From Thiomicrorhabdus cannonii (lineage in GTDB: Bacteria; Pseudomonadota; Gammaproteobacteria; Thiomicrospirales; Thiomicrospiraceae), in the NCBI RefSeq assembly GCF_013391695.1, contig NZ_JACBGH010000011.1, positions 1-64,000 on the forward strand: a stretch of 64,000 bases of DNA, in the 5' to 3' direction. Below the pieces are notes generated by a model. That model had not been told where the DNA came from. It saw nothing but the letters and a program-made list of their open reading frames with translations, and did no database searches. Within the stretch, counting starts at the first letter, position 1. Each line of letters opens with the position of its first letter. Below, in pieces: positions 1 to 8,683 of this stretch. The position numbers and the translations under genes were made by a program.

Positions 1-95
1 ACTATATTGAGTACTATAATCACAAACGCATCAAGCAGAAACTCAAAGGCCTGAGTCCGATAGAGTATCGAAATCAGGCCTTGGGTACCGCTTAA
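1..95 (+). pseudogene. IS3-family transposase, C-terminal end (cut by window edge)
   Basis: An open frame from base 3 reads [20 protein letters not shown] and ends at the stop at 93-95. This is the typical last 30 residues of the IS3-family (IS150-like) OrfB DDE integrase, where the YYN..R.......SP.EYR signature closes the catalytic domain. The rest of the gene lies outside the window, so whether the element is intact cannot be told. It sits just downstream of the lipoprotein gene on the opposite strand and ends about 40 bases before that gene's stop codon. Confidence 0.85.
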
Positions 96-100
96 CTAAA

Positions 101-126
101 ATGTCCAAGTTTTTGGGGTCACTTCA
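101..126 (+). repeat. Probable right terminal inverted repeat of the IS3-type element
   Basis: Immediately after the transposase stop the sequence runs ATGTCCAAG, a T5 tract, GGGGTCACTTCA and ends in CA. IS3-family elements usually finish 5'-TG...CA-3' shortly after orfB, and a GACCCC..AAA..TTGGAC type end is common in the IS150 group. The left end is outside the window, so pairing cannot be verified. Confidence 0.6.
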
Positions 127-135
127 TTTTAACTA

Positions 136-1968
136 TTAGTTTGCCGGATCAACAATTGTAGTTTGTACATATCTACCTACACCACCAACAGATGTACTGA
201 CTTTTACTTCAATAACACCTGACTCAGGGTCAGCATTATCATCTGCAGACGTGAGCATAAAACTAAACTGCAATGCGGCTAACTGATTAGGAACAGCAGA
301 ATAGGGAATCGTCGAAAGGGTTCCGACCTCACTTGAAATCGAAATCGAAGCACCTGTAGGCGCTGACTGGCGCACAGCAACGGTACAAGCAGCATCATTC
401 GGATCGGTCACACCAGCAATCCGATCACCAGCCGCATCCAAACACTTAGCTGCAGAATCCTCTACCAAAACCCATATATTTTTAACGTCCAGCCCAGCTG
501 AGAAGTTAGATATAGCCTGACATCTTGTAACTAAATCAATTTTGCCATTTGCATCTAGGCACGATGTATTCACACCTACTAACTCATACATATATACGTT
601 TGGTGAACTGCTCGCCATGATAATAATGCCATCATCACGAACATTCGTTAGGAAATTGGAGCGACCAGCAATATTATTAGCATCTACAGGACAATCCGTT
701 GAATGATCACAAGGCACACCATTGTAAACACCGTCTGCGGCTGTATAAATAGCATTGTCATCATAATCTATTAATTTTTCATCAATACTGAAGCCATTAC
801 CAGAGGCCGGATTATACGTACCCGACTCATCATCATCACGAAACGCCTCACCAATATCATCAAAGACATCGCCGTCATCAAAAACGCCGTTTGCATTGTA
901 ATCATAAAAAGTCTCATGCCCGATGGCATAAGCCGATACGCTAGAACGATGATCGGCAGGACGAGGATTCTGACTTCGCCACACAACAGAACATGCACTA
1001 TTTGAAGTAGTACAGGTCGAATCAATCAATCCACCTTCGGTTGTAAAATTCACCACTGTGCCATCAGGAACCGGATTATTAAAACGATCGCCTAGATTCA
1101 CCGTTACAGTAACGGTTTCACCATCGTGCTCTAACCCCTCGACCGAAAATTTATCAAACGACAAACTAATACTGTTTTGGTCCGGAATACCCGTAGTAAC
1201 AGTCAATAAATCAGATTGTACATAAATCAATTCGCCATCGGACAAGGTTACAGAAGCACCTACTCTCACAGGCGTTGAAATAGTCCCTGCCTGAATCGTT
1301 GTTGTAACCAAACCCGAAGCATTAGAACTGCCAGATGAAGGTGATAAAGACAAGCCGCCAACCGTCGTAGAAAGATTAAAACTGACAGTCGCGCCTTCTA
1401 TTGGATTGCCGAACTTATCCACTACTTTAAAGGTCACCTGAGACGTCTCTCCATAACCTACGCCACCTGTTCCTTTTAGCGACATAAAGGTGGGAGACGC
1501 ATCAATAAACTGGATCGAACCCGCAGAAGACGTATTGGCGCCACCATCACTAATAGTAGCTGCAAATTGATAGTTAAGAGAAGTTGAATTAGGGTAAGCC
1601 GTTGATGCTGCAGTTAAGGTACCCGGTGCCGTACCCGATGCAATATCTGGAGAATAAATCGTAACTGACGCTCGACCCGTATGATCAGTTAAGACGGATG
1701 TCTGAGAAAGTGTTCCCGACGTAGCAGACAAACTAATAATTTCATTTTCAACCGGCATATTTCCATCATCTAAAAATACAATATCAACTTTCGCATCATC
1801 GTTAGACGGAATGGTTGTAGACTCCTCTCCAGTCGAGGAGATAGTCATTTTCAAGTTAATACCTGGCTGATAAAACTGCGCCGAATCGCCACCTCCAGCA
1901 CTGCCCCCACAACCACTAACCAACAGCATAAGGAGAAAAATACTTAACCATTTAATTGACTTAACCAT
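136..1968 (-). CDS. Ig-like domain lipoprotein (invasin/Big_1 type)
   Basis: A 610-residue secreted lipoprotein. The chosen ATG at 1968 follows an AGAGG ribosome site and starts a signal peptide with the lipobox LVSGC (Cys about residue 20); an upstream in-frame start would overlap recR and spoil the signal. The body holds at least two bacterial Ig-like (Big_1-style) repeats, recognisable by phrases such as DKFGNPIEGATVSF and DRFNNPVPDGTVVNF. A central Asp-rich stretch (DYNANGVFDDGD, then DDDESGTYNPASG) resembles calcium-binding loops. It begins only 4 bases after the recR stop, so it is probably the last gene of the dnaX-ybaB-recR unit. Surface display or adhesion is a guess; no ligand is evident. 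Confidence 0.85.
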   Translation of the reverse strand: MVKSIKWLSIFLLMLLVSGCGGSAGGGDSAQFYQPGINLKMTISSTGEESTTIPSNDDAKVDIVFLDDGNMPVENEIISLSATSGTLSQTSVLTDHTGRASVTIYSPDIASGTAPGTLTAASTAYPNSTSLNYQFAATISDGGANTSSAGSIQFIDASPTFMSLKGTGGVGYGETSQVTFKVVDKFGNPIEGATVSFNLSTTVGGLSLSPSSGSSNASGLVTTTIQAGTISTPVRVGASVTLSDGELIYVQSDLLTVTTGIPDQNSISLSFDKFSVEGLEHDGETVTVTVNLGDRFNNPVPDGTVVNFTTEGGLIDSTCTTSNSACSVVWRSQNPRPADHRSSVSAYAIGHETFYDYNANGVFDDGDVFDDIGEAFRDDDESGTYNPASGNGFSIDEKLIDYDDNAIYTAADGVYNGVPCDHSTDCPVDANNIAGRSNFLTNVRDDGIIIMASSSPNVYMYELVGVNTSCLDANGKIDLVTRCQAISNFSAGLDVKNIWVLVEDSAAKCLDAAGDRIAGVTDPNDAACTVAVRQSAPTGASISISSEVGTLSTIPYSAVPNQLAALQFSFMLTSADDNADPESGVIEVKVSTSVGGVGRYVQTTIVDPAN

Positions 1969-1972
1969 GACG

Positions 1973-2575
1973 CTATACCTCTTTTCTAGCGATGAATGCC
2001 TGTGACAATGTTCCACTATCGATGTACTCAAGTTCTCCACCCATTGGAATTCCTTGAGCTAACCGCGAGACTTTAACGTCACAACGTTTAGCCATCTGTT
2101 GAATATAATGAGCAGTTGCCTCACCTTCAACTGTCGGATTGGTAGCAATAATCAGTTCCTGAACCTTACCTTCGTCTTTTTGCAACAAACGCAATTCTAA
2201 CTGATCCAACCCCAGCTCTTGCGGCCCGATACCATCAATCGGCGACAAATGCCCCATCAACACAAAGTACTTCCCACGAAAGATACCAGACTGTTCAATT
2301 GCCATCATATCAGAGGGCGACTCAACAATACAAAGTTCTTCGCCATTTCTCGTACTAGAAGCGCATATTGCACAAATATCTTCTTCGGTGAAAGTTCGAC
2401 ATGATGCGCAATGATGTACCTTGGCGATCGCCGATTCCAACGCCTTCGCCAACTGCGCACCGCCCTCCCGGTTCTGCTCCAATACATTGAACGCCATGCG
2501 CTGTGCCGTCTTCGGGCCTACACCGGGAAGCACGCGGAAAGCCTCTATCAGCTCTGCAATTAACGGGCTATACAT
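1973..2575 (-). CDS. recR: Recombination mediator protein RecR
   Basis: RecR (200 aa, normal length) works with RecO/RecF to load RecA on gapped DNA. Visible parts in order: helix-hairpin-helix [13 protein letters not shown] (residues 16-28), a four-cysteine zinc finger (Cys 56, 59, 68, 71), a Toprim domain starting at [10 protein letters not shown], and the conserved C-terminal end with [12 protein letters not shown]. It lies 37 bases downstream of ybaB in the usual dnaX-ybaB-recR order and ends four bases before the lipoprotein gene. No abnormality is seen. Confidence 0.98.
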   Translation of the reverse strand: MYSPLIAELIEAFRVLPGVGPKTAQRMAFNVLEQNREGGAQLAKALESAIAKVHHCASCRTFTEEDICAICASSTRNGEELCIVESPSDMMAIEQSGIFRGKYFVLMGHLSPIDGIGPQELGLDQLELRLLQKDEGKVQELIIATNPTVEGEATAHYIQQMAKRCDVKVSRLAQGIPMGGELEYIDSGTLSQAFIARKEV

Positions 2576-2612
2576 GCCGAAACATCCTGTTTAACAATCT
2601 CAACAGGCCGGC

Positions 2613-2942
2613 TTAAAAAGGCATCTTCATGCCCGCAGGCAGGTTCATACCGGCTGTCAAACCTCCCATTCTTTCCTGCGTCACCTCTTCGAGACGGCGC
2701 GATGCGCTGTTGACCGCGGCGGCAAACAGATCTTCCAGCATCTCTTTGTCATCCATCAGGCTGTCGTCGATTTCGACCTTGACCAACTCATGCTTGCCCG
2801 TCATCGTCACCTTGACCATGCCGCCGCCGGCTTCACCATTGACTTCCATGTTCGCGATTTCTTCCTGCGCCTTCTGCATATTCTTCTGCATCTCCTGCGC
2901 CTGTTTCATCAGGTTGCCAAGTCCACCTTTTCCACCAAACAT
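2613..2942 (-). CDS. ybaB: Nucleoid-associated protein, YbaB/EbfC family
   Basis: A 109-residue protein that matches the YbaB/EbfC family in length and layout: a methionine- and glutamine-rich N-terminal helix ([19 protein letters not shown]), a central beta segment ([20 protein letters not shown]) and a C-terminal helix followed by a Gly/Met-rich tail. Family members form dimers that bind DNA without strict specificity. It lies between dnaX (48 bases upstream) and recR, the standard arrangement, and is surely co-transcribed with them. Confidence 0.97.
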   Translation of the reverse strand: MFGGKGGLGNLMKQAQEMQKNMQKAQEEIANMEVNGEAGGGMVKVTMTGKHELVKVEIDDSLMDDKEMLEDLFAAAVNSASRRLEEVTQERMGGLTAGMNLPAGMKMPF

Positions 2943-2989
2943 CTTCTGTTCCTTTATATTGCTTTGATATATTGCTTTAAAATTGTCTA

Positions 2990-5050
2990 TTAAACCGGTG
3001 CGATGGAAGCGGCAATCACCTCCATCCCCAATTCCGCCTGCAACATGGCCACGTTCGGGTCATTCTGAATCGAGACCACCGCCTGCTGCTGGCGGTATTC
3101 ACTCTGCTGCAGCGCATATTTGGCCGGCGTATCATGCCTGTCAAACGAAGCAAATTGCAACTGAATTTCCCCGCCAAACGTCTGCTGAATGCACTCTGTC
3201 AAACGCAACACCGCCATGTCGGTTTTGGCAAACTGCTGTTCGGGATCGACGCTTAACTTCCAGACTTGCGGCGAATAACTCACCAACACGCTTTGGCGCG
3301 CCAGTTCGGCCGCCATGCCCTCCGGTTGAAGCCGCTCAAGCAATTCCAACCAGACTTGGGTGCGATTCGCATCGGTCAATGTATGATAGTCCAATCCCTG
3401 TGGCGCATTCAAAGGGTTCTCCGCTGGCGGTGCGGAATGCAACCCGGCCTGCTGAGTTTGCGGAACACTTTCCGAAACAGCAACGGCTTCAGCCTCTGAT
3501 TCCGGCAACTCCATCCACGGCGGCAACGCCTCCTGCAAATCCGGCTCTTCCAGATCAGAAACAGGCGGAACATCATTCACAGGCACAGGCGACATGGACC
3601 ATGCCGGCTGAACGGTTGACGCATCGGATGACCATGAAGGCTCTGCCACATTTTCGGTTTGAGGAGATTCATGGCGCGATTTGAGCGGCTGCTTCAAACG
3701 CTGCTTAATCAGCGATAGATGATCGCTTACCTCAACCGCAGGCGGCTCTTCAACGACCGTAACGACCTCCGCAGAGCGGGTTTCTTCTACCATGACCTCC
3801 GAGAAGACAGGCGGCACGGGTGGCGGGCTTTCACTAACGACTTCAGGATTTAACGGTTTTTTTTTTGAAATCAGATCACGCGCCGAAGACAGCCCAGCCA
3901 GCACCTCCTGCGGACTGAGCCCTTCCTCCTCGGGCAACGCAGGCGTCAGCCCGTGCTGCGCAACCACAGCGGGCTGAAACGCCAACATTCGCAACAATGC
4001 CATCTCAAACCCGATGCGGATATCCGGCGCCAGCTGCATATCCTGTTTGGCAAGCAATGCAATCTGATATAGCAGCTGCACCCGTTCAGGCGGAATTTGC
4101 CCGGCCAGCTCTTCTATCACCGCCTCGGGCAGCAAGGCACTTTCATCAAACTGCCCCAACACCTGCTTAAACGCCAAGGCATGCAAAACTTCAATCAACT
4201 GCGCCAGCAAGGCTGCGTAATCCACGCCCATCGAAGCTAGTTGCTGAATCACCTGTTTCAACATGGCGGGCGAATCCGCGGCCAACGCCTGCAAAATCGC
4301 CAAGGTGAACTGCTGATCCACCAGCCCCAGCATGGTTTGCACAGGTTCATAATGAATTTCGCCGCCACCGTAAGCAATCGCCTGATCGAGCAAACTTAAC
4401 GAATCGCGTGCCGAGCCGTCTGCGCTCTTGGCAATCAGCGCCAATGCGGCCGGCTCAAAAGGCAGCCCTTCTTGCTGAAGAATATATTCCAAATGGTTTT
4501 GAATTTGGGTCTGCGTCAAACGCATCAGATTGAACTGCAAGCAGCGCGACAACACGGTAATCGGCAATTTGTGCGGATCGGTTGTCGCCAACAGGAATTT
4601 CACATGTGCTGGCGGCTCTTCGAGGGTTTTCAACAAAGCGTTAAAACTGCTCTTGGAGAGCATGTGCACTTCGTCGATCAGATAGACTTTGTAGCGGCCT
4701 TGGGTCGGTGCAAACTGCACGTTATCGAGGATTTCGCGGGTATCATCCACTTTGGTACGGGAGGCCGCATCCACCTCAATCAGATCGATAAAACGACCTT
4801 CGTCAATGGCGCGACAACTATCGCACACGCCGCACGGCTTGGAGGAAACCCCCTGCTCGCAATTCAATGCCTTGGCAAAAATCCTGGCGATAGTCGTCTT
4901 GCCCACCCCGCGGGTACCGGTAAAAAGATAGGCATGGTGCAAACGGTTTTGATCCAACGCATTGGACAAGGCCTGCATGACATGGCTTTGGCCGACCAAT
5001 TCGGCAAAGTTTTTGGGGCGCCACTTTCTCGCCAGAACGGTATAACTCAT
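2990..5050 (-). CDS. dnaX: DNA polymerase III subunits tau/gamma
   Basis: The clamp-loader ATPase, 686 aa. The AAA+ module shows Walker A GTRGVGKT (residues 45-52), the zinc-binding cysteines (64, 73, 76, 79) and the Walker B DEVH (126-129), followed by the clamp-loader lid and collar domains. A Pro/Glu-rich linker (about 390-560) leads to the tau-specific C-terminal region that binds the polymerase and helicase. An uninterrupted A10 run at codons 395-398 would let ribosomes or RNA polymerase slip and make a short gamma form (see the separate entry). The gene heads the dnaX-ybaB-recR cluster and is preceded by the 4.5S RNA gene on the same strand. Confidence 0.98.
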   Translation of the reverse strand: MSYTVLARKWRPKNFAELVGQSHVMQALSNALDQNRLHHAYLFTGTRGVGKTTIARIFAKALNCEQGVSSKPCGVCDSCRAIDEGRFIDLIEVDAASRTKVDDTREILDNVQFAPTQGRYKVYLIDEVHMLSKSSFNALLKTLEEPPAHVKFLLATTDPHKLPITVLSRCLQFNLMRLTQTQIQNHLEYILQQEGLPFEPAALALIAKSADGSARDSLSLLDQAIAYGGGEIHYEPVQTMLGLVDQQFTLAILQALAADSPAMLKQVIQQLASMGVDYAALLAQLIEVLHALAFKQVLGQFDESALLPEAVIEELAGQIPPERVQLLYQIALLAKQDMQLAPDIRIGFEMALLRMLAFQPAVVAQHGLTPALPEEEGLSPQEVLAGLSSARDLISKKKPLNPEVVSESPPPVPPVFSEVMVEETRSAEVVTVVEEPPAVEVSDHLSLIKQRLKQPLKSRHESPQTENVAEPSWSSDASTVQPAWSMSPVPVNDVPPVSDLEEPDLQEALPPWMELPESEAEAVAVSESVPQTQQAGLHSAPPAENPLNAPQGLDYHTLTDANRTQVWLELLERLQPEGMAAELARQSVLVSYSPQVWKLSVDPEQQFAKTDMAVLRLTECIQQTFGGEIQLQFASFDRHDTPAKYALQQSEYRQQQAVVSIQNDPNVAMLQAELGMEVIAASIAPV
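3857..3866 (-). promoter_or_regulatory. Probable slippage site producing the gamma form of DnaX
   Basis: The coding strand has ten consecutive A residues, read TCA AAA AAA AAA CCG (Ser395-Lys-Lys-Lys398). A shift to the -1 frame (or one extra A in the mRNA) gives Asn-Arg and then a TAA stop; the +1 frame stops after about six codons. Both escapes therefore end a protein of about 400 residues just after the ATPase/collar region, the expected size for gamma. DnaX slippage is established in E. coli (translational) and Thermus (transcriptional); here it is inferred. Confidence 0.6.
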
Positions 5051-5195
5051 GTAATTCCCGGTTTGCAGCAGACACTCAAAGAGCGTGTTTTAGTAAATCA
5101 AACGAGGTCTTATTTTAACGTGAATAGGCAAGAAAAGAGAGGAATTATCCAATCAATTTATGAGGATGGGAAAAGCGGAAACTTCGAAATAGTGG

Positions 5196-5306
5196 AGGCA
5201 ACCCTACCCGCCTTACCTCGGCGCACACATCAGTCGGTACCGTTGCTTCCTTCCGGACCTGGCGGGGTTCCCGACCTAGCGTCGCGAGGGGACGGATAGA
5301 GTCACC
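5196..5306 (-). ncRNA. ffs: 4.5S RNA of the signal recognition particle
   Basis: The minus strand contains the diagnostic SRP tetraloop segment CCAGGTCCGGAAGGAAGCA, flanked by the paired GGGAACCCCGCC side and the GTGTGCGCC side. Outer ends pair over about 12 bases (GTGACTCTATCC with GGGTAGGGTTGCC), which sets the boundaries to within about 10 bases. The RNA binds Ffh and directs membrane-protein translation. In the chromosome without the island it would start only 26 bases after the 3' end of tRNA-Ser; the island now separates the two. Confidence 0.92.
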
Positions 5307-5331
5307 ATATTGGAAATGCATCAAAAAAATA

Positions 5332-5351
5332 ATGGCGGAGAGCGGGGGATT
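5332..5351. repeat. Distal attachment-site repeat (att) of the island
   Basis: ATGGCGGAGAGCGGGGGATT is identical to 54199-54218, which is the CCA end and T-arm side of tRNA-Ser(GGA). Only these 20 bases match; the following bases diverge, so this is a duplicated target core and not a second tRNA gene. It lies 26 bases upstream of the 4.5S RNA 5' end and marks the island's left border. Confidence 0.92.
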
Positions 5352-5398
5352 AGAAGAAGCCCGTCTTGCCTAGCACACAGAGCACACCTTTAAAAACA

Positions 5399-5420
5399 TA
5401 CTCACTTTTGTACTCACTTT
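5399..5420. repeat. Integrase arm-type repeats, left end
   Basis: Two direct copies of TACTCACTTT start at 5399 and 5411 (12-base period), 48 bases inside the left att core. The same motif is repeated four times at the other end of the island (54015-54068). Paired clusters near both ends of an element with a two-domain tyrosine integrase are what arm-type binding sites for the integrase N-terminal domain look like. Confidence 0.65.
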
Positions 5421-5449
5421 CAGAAAAGTCATTCCGAAACAGAACGGGA

Positions 5450-5478
5450 ATTATACACAGTTCATGAACCTTAATCCA
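5450..5478 (-). promoter_or_regulatory. Candidate outward promoter facing ffs
   Basis: On the minus strand a perfect TATAAT (5455-5450) lies 17 bases after TGGATT (5478-5473), a weak -35. Transcription would start near 5443 and run out of the island through the att core into the 4.5S RNA gene. The tRNA-Ser promoter has a similar layout (TGGACA, 17 bases, TATAAT). The rest of 5352-5583 holds the arm repeats and no gene that I can recognise. Confidence 0.45.
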
Positions 5479-5583
5479 GCCGTTTTACAAATGATTGAAT
5501 CGCACTCAACCACGTAAAACCCTCAATTCCTTCTGAAACAAGACTAAAGCCTTTCTTCCACAAAGACAAAATAAGACAATCTC

Positions 5584-7296
5584 TTAAATAACAATTGTCT
5601 TGTTTTCAGAAAGCATAGTTAAAAAGCTGTCCGTTGTTTTTATCTGAATATCAACTTGAAAAAAATTAGCTACATTATGAACATGCTCATTAAGAGCCAT
5701 GCCTTCTTCAACTGATTCATCAAGGCTATCAATAACACTCAAAAACTGAGCTTTCTGATGCGCTAAATTCTGTATAGATTCAGACGCAAACATATCTGTA
5801 TTCTCTTTTATATTCTGAACCCTGAGTTGAAATATTTCTTTAATTCGTGCTGCACGGATTTCACCTTTAACCGAGAAAATATCGATTTCATTCAAAATCC
5901 ATACCACTAAAGTTGAAGCGATGCCTGATAAAATAAGTGTGGCTACCTCTCCAAAAACTGGAATTTTACTTAATACCTCTTCAAACTGAAAAATCAAGAT
6001 CGGAGTTATTGATGTTGCTATCAGCTTGGTTATCGCATCGGCTTTTTGTAGTGAGCTGAGCTTATTTCCATTTGCATCCTTATCCTTCAATAGGATTTTG
6101 ATTGCTTCCTTGATGGCGAAAAATCCATCAGAGATCATAGATAGTATTTTTTTAAAGAAACCTTTAACGAAATCTAATAACTTACTAATCAACACAGAGA
6201 TTAAGTTAGTAAATATATTCTTCAAACTCCCTTTGAGGGTAGAAAGGATATTGTCTTTAATATAAGCAACAGCTCGACGAACCCTAAAAATAACAGCCTC
6301 TATTTTGTCGGCCGTATTTTGCTCAAAACCATACAAAACGCCTTTGGTTACCATCTGATTAACTTCAAACCAAATTGGCTTGAGCGAATGGATAATAAGA
6401 TCTCCTAAAACCTCCAAGCCAACGTTTTTAGCCATCAATTTTGCAGCTTCTTTATTTGTGTCTTCTTCCGCTTGCCTCTGCAGCTCTAATGCTCTCCTTT
6501 TTTCTTCATCAGAAAGATGGGCCAACCTACCATTTTCAATCGCTTCTTTAAACGTAAAATCTAGTTTTGCCTGATTAACTGATGAACTAATGTATGCTTC
6601 ATTGCTTGGAAGTCCTACTATTTTTTCTATATCATCACGATAAAGATATGGATTATTTTTAAATAGTTTTCTTAGATAATTAATGGGTAATACATGATCC
6701 ATATTGGCTTGCTGGACGCCCTTCTGTTGAGCCCCAGCTCGAGTCAAGTCCAAATCCTCACCAGTAATTTCATCCTTGACAGTGGTTGTTTTTACAGTCT
6801 TTAGCTTTCCTTTTCTGTTCACATAAGTGACAGTTTGATCTCGAACAATGCCTTTGTCTTGTTCCGTATTAGATCTTGGCTTTGTATCGTAGAATTTATT
6901 TCTATGAAATCCGTTAGAGTCGTAATAGGTTTTCTCTCCTTGCATAGAAGCAACATCGTCGTTCCAAGAGGATTCACTAGATTCAGTATAAGAAAATGCC
7001 ATAACCTCATTTACAATTCGCGAAGGTGTGATTTTAGTTTTTCTGAAGCCTCCATGCAGCTTTGGGTGCTTTACTAAACCGTCAGCCAAGCTTAAAAGCA
7101 AAGGCTGCATAAGACTGTCAACCAACGATTCTTTACTCTCAAGCTGTTCGTGAATTTGATTTAAAACTTCAAGGGAGTCATTTTGGTCATTGATTTCATA
7201 ACTAATCAACTTTTTGCTCATTTGAAGAGGTGAGGTGTTATTTAATTCTTCTCTAAACTCATCAAGAGAGATTTTCTGTCCCGCTAACGTATGCAT
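5584..7296 (-). CDS. Large hydrophobic-tail protein of unknown function, possible HNH-like patch
   Basis: A 570-residue protein I cannot assign to a named family. The start at 7296 is chosen because AAAGGAG lies six bases upstream. The N-terminal half is polar; around residues 205-255 the text DHVLPINYLRK, spaced asparagines and NQAK resembles the D-H..P....N.......N..K pattern of HNH nucleases, but a complete metal site is not clear. The C-terminal half has several hydrophobic or amphipathic segments (for example ISVLISKLLDFVKGFF and FGEVATLILSGIASTLVVWI), suggesting membrane contact. It is the last gene of a four-gene minus-strand run, ten bases after the coiled-coil gene. A toxin-like or membrane-acting effector is conceivable. 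Confidence 0.7.
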   Translation of the reverse strand: MHTLAGQKISLDEFREELNNTSPLQMSKKLISYEINDQNDSLEVLNQIHEQLESKESLVDSLMQPLLLSLADGLVKHPKLHGGFRKTKITPSRIVNEVMAFSYTESSESSWNDDVASMQGEKTYYDSNGFHRNKFYDTKPRSNTEQDKGIVRDQTVTYVNRKGKLKTVKTTTVKDEITGEDLDLTRAGAQQKGVQQANMDHVLPINYLRKLFKNNPYLYRDDIEKIVGLPSNEAYISSSVNQAKLDFTFKEAIENGRLAHLSDEEKRRALELQRQAEEDTNKEAAKLMAKNVGLEVLGDLIIHSLKPIWFEVNQMVTKGVLYGFEQNTADKIEAVIFRVRRAVAYIKDNILSTLKGSLKNIFTNLISVLISKLLDFVKGFFKKILSMISDGFFAIKEAIKILLKDKDANGNKLSSLQKADAITKLIATSITPILIFQFEEVLSKIPVFGEVATLILSGIASTLVVWILNEIDIFSVKGEIRAARIKEIFQLRVQNIKENTDMFASESIQNLAHQKAQFLSVIDSLDESVEEGMALNEHVHNVANFFQVDIQIKTTDSFLTMLSENKTIVI

Positions 7297-7306
7297 CCCC
7301 ACTCCT

Positions 7307-8215
7307 TTAAGCAACTAAGATATTTAAATTTTTTAAAGGTTCTTTAAACATTTCAAGTGTCGAAAGATCCTGATGTATAACTTCACCTTGCTCGGTCAAA
7401 TACCCCAATTTAGACATTTCTTTTAACACTATGGATAAATTGAATAAAACATAAAAATTCTCGAGATGAAAATTTGGCAACCGTTTAAAGCTTATTTTTC
7501 CATCGACCAAATCATCACCGCCTAAATGGGCTTTATTAATTTGAGCTATTACTCCATACTCAAATTTGGACAAAAGCGCTTCGTAAGTTTTCAGCAGTCT
7601 ATCAAAGTACATGACAATCATCTCGAGTGAATCCTTAGCAACCCTCGCCTGATTTAACTGAGTGGTCATTTCCTGTATTTCACAATTTATTCTCTCCTCT
7701 TCAATCATAACTTCTTGAAGAGTTTCTTTAGCCTTCTTCCTTGAATAAAAACCCCAGGTGAAAATACTAAAAAAGTATTCTTTTAACGATAGGTTATTAA
7801 AATCAATTTTGAATAGCTCACTATCAGACCTAATGCCGGTAATTTTTTTTCTCTGGAAAATCGACTCATCAAAGAAGTCCAGAAAATTAACCCCATTTAT
7901 CTTTACGTCATGAACACGGTTTACGATTGAAAGAAAGCTTTCAAAGTGACTTTGATAAATATCAATCTTAAATTGATTGATCGATTCCACTTTAATCGCC
8001 AAATCTTCAGCTATTAAAAGCATTTCTGATTCATATTCAGTCTTAAAACTTTCGTACTTTACAGAGATAGCATTCAATCTCTCTTGAGCCTCTAAAAAAT
8101 CGGCCTTACCGGTAATATTGTTCCATACATTAGTTATCTGACGCCTTACCGAATCCGATTCACCTTCCGACTTTCGGCTTATTTTGCTTGATGGTCCCCA
8201 CGCAAAAGATAACAT
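7307..8215 (-). CDS. Coiled-coil protein of unknown function
   Basis: 302 residues, no recognised family. It is rich in Glu, Lys and Leu; residues about 35-80 and 165-225 look like helical coiled coils, separated by a more aromatic part with FSIFTWGFYSRKK. No signal peptide or clear transmembrane helix. It is placed between a TerB-like gene 14 bases upstream and the 570-aa gene 10 bases downstream, so the products probably act together. The very high A+T content matches the rest of this part of the island and not the flanking chromosome. Confidence 0.7.
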   Translation of the reverse strand: MLSFAWGPSSKISRKSEGESDSVRRQITNVWNNITGKADFLEAQERLNAISVKYESFKTEYESEMLLIAEDLAIKVESINQFKIDIYQSHFESFLSIVNRVHDVKINGVNFLDFFDESIFQRKKITGIRSDSELFKIDFNNLSLKEYFFSIFTWGFYSRKKAKETLQEVMIEEERINCEIQEMTTQLNQARVAKDSLEMIVMYFDRLLKTYEALLSKFEYGVIAQINKAHLGGDDLVDGKISFKRLPNFHLENFYVLFNLSIVLKEMSKLGYLTEQGEVIHQDLSTLEMFKEPLKNLNILVA

Positions 8216-8229
8216 TACACACCTACCTT

Positions 8230-8628
8230 TTAACCGATTAAGTTTAAGCCTTCTTCTACCAAATCATTCATTGCCTCTACCCAACGAATGATTCTTTTCA
8301 GCATAAAGCCGTCAACATCCAGTTTTGCTGCAAGCTCTCCAAAAAACTTGGACTCTTTTTCACAAACTTCATTATCCGCGCTAAGAACGCCATACAGTTC
8401 AATAAGGACAATTTTCTTAACTTTGTCTGTAGACTTAGTAAAAGCCTCAATAATTGCTTCTATTTGATCTTGCCGCGACGCAAGATAATCTTCTAAATGA
8501 CACTCATATTTATAATTGAGCAATACCTTTTCTTCAGAATCCTTATATTCGCCATTTAACCCCATGGAATATCTGGCCAACTCTAAAAAATCTTTTTGCT
8601 CTTCTTCATTCAAAAAACTTAAATACAA
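8230..8628 (-). CDS. TerB-like small helical protein
   Basis: 132 residues. The C-terminal part LIELYGVLSADNEVCEKESKFFGELAAKL has the look of the TerB tellurite-resistance fold: a helix with an acidic D/E-rich turn where metal could bind, then F..L...L. TerB-type domains are common in membrane-linked stress and defence loci. It is the second gene of the 9298-5584 run, 55 bases after the membrane-anchored gene. Another TerB-like N-terminal domain seems present in the 404-aa protein at 10185-11399. The assignment is by pattern only. Confidence 0.6.
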   Translation of the reverse strand: MYLSFLNEEEQKDFLELARYSMGLNGEYKDSEEKVLLNYKYECHLEDYLASRQDQIEAIIEAFTKSTDKVKKIVLIELYGVLSADNEVCEKESKFFGELAAKLDVDGFMLKRIIRWVEAMNDLVEEGLNLIG

Positions 8629-8683
8629 TTTCGTTCTCCAATAACTAAATACGTTGTCAATTTTAAAATTGGCTATTCAATCA

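Noticed and set aside
2983-3684. Long plus-strand ORFs opposite dnaX
   Set aside because: Antisense shadow of dnaX; Pro/Arg/His-rich text without family resemblance.
5332-5351. A second tRNA-Ser gene at the left border
   Set aside because: Only the last 20 bases of the tRNA match; no D-arm or anticodon arm is present, so it is an att repeat.
5399-5420. CRISPR-like short repeats
   Set aside because: Two to four copies of 11 bases with 12- to 16-base period, no spacer-sized intervals and no cas genes; they fit integrase arm sites better. No CRISPR array was found in the window.
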